From JALZVT01 sp964611345 (GTDB lineage: Bacteria > Pseudomonadota > Gammaproteobacteria > Pseudomonadales > Azotimanducaceae), in NCBI GenBank assembly GCA_964611345.1, contig CAZSYU010000052.1, positions 1 through 26,125 of the forward strand: a stretch of DNA of 26,125 nucleotides, read 5' to 3'. Position numbers and translations under genes: made by a program. This document shows, piece after piece, positions 21,363 through 26,125 of this stretch (within the stretch, counting starts at the first letter, position 1; the number at the start of each line of letters is the position of its first letter). Below the pieces are notes generated by a model. The model ran no database searches, was not told the origin of the DNA, and saw only the letters and a list, made by a program, of their open reading frames with translations.

Positions 21363-22274
21363 ATGGAGAGTGTTCAGGCGCGTGAACCGCAGCTGAAAAC
21401 CGTCGACGTTAATGGGACGACACTCGCCTATTTTGAGTATGGTGTTGCGCGGGAAGACACCCCCACGTTGCTGTTTGTGCATGCGACGGGTTTCCATGGT
21501 CGGGTCTGGGACTATCACATTGCCCGTTTTCCGCAGCACCACTGCATTGCGTTGGAGCAGCGGGGCCATGGGCGCAGTGAGTCTGTCGCAGCTAGCAACT
21601 GGCTCACTTACGGCGAGGACCAAGTGGCGTTTGTAGAGGCCCTGGGTCTTAGGCAGGTTATTGGCATCAGCCATTCCATGGGTTCATTTGGTATGATCAT
21701 GGCAGCGGCGCAAACAGAGGCCTTTGCTAGCCTGTTGTTGCTTGATCCGACGGTATTTTCGCCAGAGATCTACGCCTCACCCTCACCGCATAAAATCGGT
21801 GCTGACGACGCCGAACTGCATCCCGCATCGAAACGCCGCAATTCGTTTGCCTCACCGCAAGAGATGATCGAGCGTCTGCAGGGCAAGGGCGCGTTTCATC
21901 TTTATCACCCCGATATCCTGCGGGACTATTGTGTGCACGGGCTTACGCAAAACGCTGCCGGGGACTATCGATTGCTCTGTGATCCCCGGGTAGAGGCGCA
22001 GGTGTACATGACGTCACACGGATCGCCGGAAATACTCGATCTGGTCGCAAACGTAGCGGTACCGGTTGTCATCGTGCGCGCCAAAAGCCCCTCGGGCGAT
22101 GACGTCGATTTTTCCGCCTCACCGACCTGGGCCGGGTTGGTTGAGCGGTTCTCTGCTGGCACCGAACTGCACTGGTCGGACTGCAGTCATTTTATTCCAA
22201 TGCAGCGACCGGATGCGGTTGTCGAGTTACTGGCCGAAGCGATTGGCAGCTGGGTAGTCGCGCAGGAGAATTAG
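21363..22274 (+). CDS. Alpha/beta-fold hydrolase
   Basis: This is a 303-aa cytoplasmic alpha/beta hydrolase. The oxyanion region is LLFVHATGFHGRVWD, followed by QRGHGRSE. The nucleophile elbow is ISHSMGS with Ser105; the usual first glycine of GxSxG is Ser here. The probable acid lies in AKSPSGDDVDF and the catalytic His in DCSHFIPMQRP. A cap-like insertion spans about 130-200. I choose ATG 21363 because GAGGAG, overlapping the end of gltX, lies 5 nt upstream; GTG 21357 is the alternative. No signal peptide. The substrate cannot be told from sequence; related proteins act on esters, lactones or epoxides. Confidence 0.85.
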   Translation: MESVQAREPQLKTVDVNGTTLAYFEYGVAREDTPTLLFVHATGFHGRVWDYHIARFPQHHCIALEQRGHGRSESVAASNWLTYGEDQVAFVEALGLRQVIGISHSMGSFGMIMAAAQTEAFASLLLLDPTVFSPEIYASPSPHKIGADDAELHPASKRRNSFASPQEMIERLQGKGAFHLYHPDILRDYCVHGLTQNAAGDYRLLCDPRVEAQVYMTSHGSPEILDLVANVAVPVVIVRAKSPSGDDVDFSASPTWAGLVERFSAGTELHWSDCSHFIPMQRPDAVVELLAEAIGSWVVAQEN

Positions 22275-22279
22275 CGCGC

Positions 22280-22298
22280 TGCGGCGTGACTCGCCGCA
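22280..22298 (+). terminator. GC-rich stem-loop after the hydrolase gene
   Basis: TGCGGCG and CGCCGCA pair perfectly around a TGACT loop, 6 bp after the stop codon. Downstream is AAGGATCG rather than a U-run, so this is not a canonical intrinsic terminator. It may protect the 3' end or act with Rho. Confidence 0.45.
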
Positions 22299-22377
22299 AG
22301 GATCGAGTGCCGATATTTAACATAATATGGTTATTCAATGGGGGCTGTGCTTATTCCGCCCAAAGCCGGTGATTCTC

Positions 22378-22406
22378 TTGACACCCTTTAGGGGGCTACC
22401 TAATAT
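22378..22406 (+). promoter_or_regulatory. Stable-RNA promoter of tRNA-Ala
   Basis: A perfect -35 TTGACA (22378-22383), a 17-bp spacer and TAATAT as -10 (22401-22406) are followed by a GC-rich discriminator CGCGCC. The predicted start is near 22413, a few bases before the tRNA. The layout is typical of stringently controlled tRNA promoters. Confidence 0.82.
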
Positions 22407-22419
22407 CGCGCCTCGCTTT

Positions 22420-22495
22420 GGGGCCATAGCTCAGCTGGGAGAGCGCCTGCGTGGCACGCAGGAGGTCGGCGGTTCGATCCCGCCTGGCTCCACCA
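22420..22495 (+). tRNA. tRNA-Ala (anticodon GGC)
   Basis: This is a 76-nt cloverleaf with encoded CCA. The acceptor stem GGGGCCA/TGGCTCC contains the G3:U70 wobble pair that identifies tRNA-Ala. The D arm is GCTC/GAGC, the anticodon arm CCTGC-GTGGCAC-GCAGG with anticodon GGC, and the T arm GGCGG-TTCGATC-CCGCC. It reads GCC and GCU codons. A strong promoter lies directly upstream. A protein frame running across it is spurious. Confidence 0.97.
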
Positions 22496-22622
22496 CTTTA
22501 GCGCTCCTCTGTTTCCGCACCTCTGTTACCAACCGTCTGTGTGCTTTCCGATCCCCGGCTGATGGCCTATTTCTTGTACCATTGAGCCGGAATGGGGGAG
22601 TCGGATTGGAGAGGGGAACACT

Positions 22623-23681
22623 ATGAGTACGCACGATGAGAGTCTGGGTCCTGAAGGCTACGACGTACCTGCCGTTGAAGCCTGGGTGGCTGCCAATGTT
22701 GCTGAACTTAAGCCGCCCTTCAAGTGGACACGACTCGAAGGTGGGCATTCCAACCTGACGTATCAGATTGATGATGCGAATGGCCAGCAAGCCGTGATTC
22801 GTCGACCACCCCAGGGCGAACTCTTGCCCAAGGCCCACGATATGAGTCGTGAATGGGCGCTAATTTCCTCCCTCGGGCCCACGGGCGTGCCTGTGCCGAA
22901 AGCCTATGGGTTTTGCGAATCCCCCGATATCACCGGCGCGTGGTTTTATGTGATGGGGCTCATCGATGGGCATCCGTTGTATAACGCTGAAGAAACGCAG
23001 GCCCTGATCCCCGAGTCTGCGCGCCGCGGTTTGGCGCTGTCTTTCATCGACACGCTTGCCCAACTGCATTCGGTCGATCCGGATGACGTGGGACTTGGTG
23101 AGCTAGGTAAAAAGGACAACTATGTGGGTCGCCAGTTAAAAACCTGGTACCGCTCATGGACGTCATCGATGGAGGCGGCCGAGTTGGATGATCCACGTGC
23201 CCACGAATTGCAACGTTACTTCCTGGAGAACATGCCAGAACAAGGACCGGCGCGCGTGGTGCACGGCGACTATGGTCCTCATAACTGTCTGTTTGGACCT
23301 GATCACAAAGTCGCGGCGGTGGTTGACTGGGAAATCTCAACTCTGGGCGATCCGTTGGCAGATCTTGCCTATGCGCTCAACTGGTTCTCCGACCCTGCTG
23401 ACACCGAACCGCAACCACCGGAAGCAGCAATGGCGCCCCCTGGTTTTCCAACACGCGGTGAGTTGGCTGCGCGCTATGCAGAACAGACCGGTCGCGATCT
23501 GTCGAAGATTGATTACTACCTCGGATTCAATCGCTGGAAGTCAGCGGCCATTTTGCACGGCGTTTATGCACGCTACATTGAAGGCAAAAAGAGCAGCGAC
23601 GACATTGATCTGCCAGACATGCGGGAGCGCATTTTGCGGGCACTAACGCTTGCCGAGCAGGCAGTTAACAGAATTCGCTAA
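22623..23681 (+). CDS. ACAD10/ACAD11-type phosphotransferase (APH family)
   Basis: This is a 352-aa aminoglycoside-phosphotransferase-fold kinase of the group related to the N-terminal region of ACAD10/ACAD11. Landmarks are the substrate/nucleotide lobe LEGGHSNLTYQIDDANG and AVIRRPPQGELLPKAHDM, the catalytic loop VVHGDYGPHNCLF and the metal loop VVDWEISTLGDPLADLAY. In the eukaryotic homologues this domain phosphorylates 4-hydroxy acids before acyl-CoA dehydrogenation; bacterial members sit near acyl-CoA genes. Here an acyl-CoA ligase, permease and thioesterase operon lies just downstream on the opposite strand. GGAGAGGGGAA before the ATG is a strong ribosome site. Antibiotic resistance is unlikely. 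Family confident; substrate inferred. Confidence 0.87.
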   Translation: MSTHDESLGPEGYDVPAVEAWVAANVAELKPPFKWTRLEGGHSNLTYQIDDANGQQAVIRRPPQGELLPKAHDMSREWALISSLGPTGVPVPKAYGFCESPDITGAWFYVMGLIDGHPLYNAEETQALIPESARRGLALSFIDTLAQLHSVDPDDVGLGELGKKDNYVGRQLKTWYRSWTSSMEAAELDDPRAHELQRYFLENMPEQGPARVVHGDYGPHNCLFGPDHKVAAVVDWEISTLGDPLADLAYALNWFSDPADTEPQPPEAAMAPPGFPTRGELAARYAEQTGRDLSKIDYYLGFNRWKSAAILHGVYARYIEGKKSSDDIDLPDMRERILRALTLAEQAVNRIR

Positions 23682-23722
23682 TCTTTCTGCGTTGCTGAAC
23701 ACAGACGGCAGGATTGCGATTC

Positions 23723-24151
23723 TCAAGACGGTGCGCGGAACGCATACAACACCCGACCGCTGCAACATAGCCGCCCGGTGTCGTCGGTGACCTTCACCTC
23801 AATAGTTGCCAGCTGTCTCCCGCGTTTAAGCACACGGCCCTCACTGGTGACGACTTCGCCTTTGGTTTGGCGCAGATAAGACAGTTGTAAATCTGCCGTA
23901 CCAGCGGGTTGTTCGCCCTCCTGCAGACCGGCAAACACGGCGGCTACGGCTGTCATGTCCACCAGGGTAGCCAGCACACCGCCGTGCACACTGCCGCCAA
24001 TGCCTGTCGGTGTTGATTCTGTTCGTCGCAGTTCCAGCTTACTGTAATTCGGCGTGCGCTCAATCAACCTAAGCCCAAGGTACTTGTGAAAGGGCCGGTC
24101 GTTAAAGTCGGCCCAAAATTCTGGCTGAGTTGCAGGGGATAGCTCGCTCAT
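23723..24151 (-). CDS. PaaI-type hotdog-fold thioesterase
   Basis: This is a 142-aa hotdog-fold protein, probably an acyl-CoA thioesterase. The signature is GGSVHGGVLATLVDMTAV (HGG followed by the catalytic-site Asp), with AGTADLQLSYLRQTKGEV and the strand EGRVLKRGRQLATIEVKV typical of the PaaI/YbgC-like group. The ATG overlaps the stop of the APC permease (ATGA), so it is the last gene of the ligase-permease-thioesterase operon. It converges on the phosphotransferase gene with a 41-bp gap in which I see no terminator. It may recycle CoA from dead-end esters formed by the ligase (inference). Confidence 0.88.
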   Translation of the reverse strand: MSELSPATQPEFWADFNDRPFHKYLGLRLIERTPNYSKLELRRTESTPTGIGGSVHGGVLATLVDMTAVAAVFAGLQEGEQPAGTADLQLSYLRQTKGEVVTSEGRVLKRGRQLATIEVKVTDDTGRLCCSGRVLYAFRAPS

Positions 24152-25560
24152 TTCTGGCCTGCTCCGTCACGGTTTGAACTCTGTCTTGCGATTGCGTTGC
24201 GGTGGGTTAAGTAGGTCACGCCACCAAGCAGTCCCATGCCCAATACGATCAACCATTCCTGGGGCCATAGCAGTCCTGAAGGGCTAAACGGCAGGTACAG
24301 GCAAAATAGGCCAGCACCGCAGATCAGCGCTACGCGACCAAACCAGATACCGGCAGGTAACTTAAAGGGTCGCAACAGATCCGGTTCGTTGCGTCGCAGG
24401 GCAAGGAAGGCAACGGCGACAAACAGGTAGGCCACAACAATAGTGAAACTGCCAGCGTCCACCAGCCACACCAGAATAGTGCGCCCGGCCAGTGGCGCAA
24501 AGACGCAAGCACAACCGATCGCGAGTATGGCGATGTGTGGTGTGCCATGGCTTGGATGCAGTTTTGCAAAGGCCTTAGGCAACATGCCGTCCTGGGCCAT
24601 TGCGAACATCAATCGTGAGGCACCCAGCACAAAGGCATTCCAACTAGTGAGAATGCCGCCGATACCACCGAGCACAAGCAGCTGGCCGGCTAGGGGAGTG
24701 CTCCACAGATTGCTTGCAGCAACGGCCGTGCCCATGCTGGTTTCCCCCAGAGCACCTGCTGAAATACCGCGTCCTACCGAGTAAGAGATAAGCGCATACC
24801 AGGCGATAGCGAACGCGACAGACAGGGTAAGCAGCACGCCCAGGGTGCGCGGTGGCAGGTTAATTTCTTCGGCGCTTTGTGGAATAACATCAAAGCCAAC
24901 CAGCATGGCTGGCACCATGATGATGACTGCGGTGATTCCGGCTATACCGTTCACAAAGGCGGGTGCTGCCTGCTCGTGGTTGCCATTGAGTACCGCTCCG
25001 GTCATTAACAGAACACCACACAACACAATGATGGCCGTGACGATGCTTTGCACAATAGCCGCGGTATGAATGCCGACGTAGTTGGCCCAGGTGACTAAAA
25101 CGGTACCGACAATGCCTACCAGCACAAAGCCCGCATCCACGGGAGAGCCTTCAATACTCCACAGGGTCGCAAAGCGGATTTGTGGCAGCAGATATTCGAC
25201 GCCCGTGGGCAGGGCAACGGCCTCAAACACACACACCGTTGCATAGGCCATCAGCAGCGCCCAGCTACACCAGAAAGACGCGTGAGGACCGAGCGCGCGC
25301 AGCACGTAAACATGTTCGCCACCTGCGTGGGGCATGGCGGAGGCCAGCTCCGCATAAAGCAAACCGATAAACAGGATCGCCAGACCGCCAATAATAAAAG
25401 CAAGTGGGGCACCAAGCGTGCCCGCATCCATCACCCAGTTCGCGGACAACAACACCCATGACCAGCCAATCATGGCGCCAAACGACAGTGCAATGACCTG
25501 CGGCGCGCTGAGTACTTTTTTCAGTCCCTGGGCGTTGGTGGGTATCGCCTCGCTAGACAA
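24148..25560 (-). CDS. APC-family amino acid/amine permease
   Basis: This is a 470-aa integral membrane transporter with about 12 hydrophobic helices. The N-terminal GAMIGWSWVLLSANWVMDAG matches the unwound helix 1 region of APC transporters. YAELASAMPHAGGEHVYVLRALG (helix 2-3) and the SRLMFAMAQDGMLPKAFAKLHPSHGTPH loop are family hallmarks. The start appears to be TTG at 25560, overlapping the end of the ligase gene by 8 nt; no ATG or GTG is available before the first helix. It overlaps the thioesterase gene by ATGA. Substrate is not determinable; coupling to an acyl-CoA ligase suggests an organic or amino acid whose carboxylate is then activated. Confidence 0.9.
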   Translation of the reverse strand: MSSEAIPTNAQGLKKVLSAPQVIALSFGAMIGWSWVLLSANWVMDAGTLGAPLAFIIGGLAILFIGLLYAELASAMPHAGGEHVYVLRALGPHASFWCSWALLMAYATVCVFEAVALPTGVEYLLPQIRFATLWSIEGSPVDAGFVLVGIVGTVLVTWANYVGIHTAAIVQSIVTAIIVLCGVLLMTGAVLNGNHEQAAPAFVNGIAGITAVIIMVPAMLVGFDVIPQSAEEINLPPRTLGVLLTLSVAFAIAWYALISYSVGRGISAGALGETSMGTAVAASNLWSTPLAGQLLVLGGIGGILTSWNAFVLGASRLMFAMAQDGMLPKAFAKLHPSHGTPHIAILAIGCACVFAPLAGRTILVWLVDAGSFTIVVAYLFVAVAFLALRRNEPDLLRPFKLPAGIWFGRVALICGAGLFCLYLPFSPSGLLWPQEWLIVLGMGLLGGVTYLTHRNAIARQSSNRDGAGQK

Positions 25561-26125
25561 TCCGTGAACCAGTCTTGCCCCAGTAGGTGTCTTTCAACAG
25601 GCGCTTGTACAGTTTACCGGTGGGCAGACGCGGCAGTTCGTCCATAAAGTCGATGCTCTTGGGGCACTTGTAGTGCGCAATATGCTCGCGGGCGTAAGCC
25701 AGCAGTTCAGCCTCGAGCGCATCGTCGGCGGTAGTACCCTTGGGTACCTGCACCACCGCTTTTACGGCCTCACCCATCGCTTCATCGGGCACGCCCACCA
25801 CGGCAACATCAGCGACCTTGCTGTGCATGATCATGGCGTCTTCGATTTCCTGTGGGTAGATGTTGACCCCGCCAGAGATAATCATGAAGGTGGCCCTGTC
25901 GGTTAAGAACAGAAAGCCGCCGTCGTTTACGTAACCCACGTCACCCAGTGCGGTCCAGTTTTCATGCTCGGGGTGCTCGGCGTCTTTTGTTTTGGCCTCA
26001 TCGTTGTGATAACTAAATGGCCGTTCCGGCATTTCGAAGTACACAAGCCCCGACTCACCGACGGGCAACTCCTTGCCGTCTTCGTCGCAAATATGGATGA
26101 CCCCAATAATGGGTTTGCCCACCGT
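25553..26125 (-). CDS. Acyl-CoA synthetase (AMP-forming), C-terminal part, cut by window edge
   Basis: The last ~190 residues of an ANL-superfamily acyl-CoA ligase are present. Visible core motifs are VGKPIIGVIHICDEDGKE, WTALGDVGYVNDGGFLFLTDR (A7/A8 region with the hinge Asp-Arg), MIISGGVNIYPQEIE (A8) and LPRLPTGKLYKRLL (A10, catalytic Lys). The frame stays open through the right edge of the window, so the first valine is not the start. It forms fatty or other acyl-CoA from carboxylate, ATP and CoA. Its stop lies within the start region of the permease gene, so it is upstream in the same operon. The precise acyl substrate cannot be read from this part. Confidence 0.93.
   Translation of the reverse strand, partial: TVGKPIIGVIHICDEDGKELPVGESGLVYFEMPERPFSYHNDEAKTKDAEHPEHENWTALGDVGYVNDGGFLFLTDRATFMIISGGVNIYPQEIEDAMIMHSKVADVAVVGVPDEAMGEAVKAVVQVPKGTTADDALEAELLAYAREHIAHYKCPKSIDFMDELPRLPTGKLYKRLLKDTYWGKTGSRIV

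Noticed and set aside
22327..22626. Open frame of 99 codons across the tRNA-Ala gene
   Set aside because: The translated core is the familiar artefact of reading through a tRNA; the tRNA fold and promoter explain the sequence.
22623..23681. Aminoglycoside resistance gene
   Set aside because: The fold is APH-like, but the motifs and acyl-CoA neighbourhood fit the ACAD10/11-type kinase group.
1..26125. CRISPR array, insertion sequence, prophage or att site
   Set aside because: No spaced identical repeats, transposase, integrase or terminal inverted repeats were seen; the short tandem repeats have no spacers.

Overview
The window reads as chromosome from a gammaproteobacterium, probably a free-living aquatic or marine one. 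The evidence is the HrpA, MlaA, DusA and LpxC set, a Pseudomonas-type glutamyl-tRNA synthetase, a tRNA-Ala(GGC) with encoded CCA, and many exported heme proteins and outer-membrane barrels. I cannot name the genus. No phage, transposon, CRISPR array or rRNA is visible. Almost all of the sequence is coding.

Left part (1-8174), mostly housekeeping. It holds the C-terminal half of hrpA (cut by the window edge), an MlaA phospholipid-transport protein, a PP2C phosphatase overlapping a STAS anti-sigma-antagonist (a partner-switching pair), a convergent dusA-terB pair, a solitary lpxC away from the division cluster, and a three-part zinc-ribbon/methyltransferase protein convergent with lpxC.

Centre (8221-19697), the accessory and most interesting region. 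Two divergent gene sets are separated by a 336-bp gene-free control region. Leftward: a secreted DUF1588/DUF1585-like heme protein, a diheme LamG lipoprotein and a Tat-exported DUF1501-like protein. Rightward: a large lipoprotein with a beta-propeller-like region, a hydrazine-synthase-alpha-like domain and two heme sites; an SH3-beta-barrel protein; a second beta-barrel; a DUF4266 lipoprotein ending in CGCN; and a DUF3570 barrel. All eight products carry export signals. Together they have five CXXCH heme sites and three probable outer-membrane barrels, so I infer one cell-envelope system, perhaps for redox or electron transfer. Its function is unknown.

Right part (19831-26125). gltX overlaps an alpha/beta hydrolase gene. 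Then comes tRNA-Ala with a very clear stable-RNA promoter, and an ACAD10/11-type phosphotransferase. On the opposite strand lies an overlapping operon of acyl-CoA ligase (cut by the window edge), APC permease and hotdog thioesterase, which suggests uptake and CoA activation of a small carboxylate or amine substrate.

A side theme is short tandem repeats with units of 12 or 15 bp near gene borders: inside hrpA, before mlaA, before the SH3-barrel gene, and (degenerate) before gltX.
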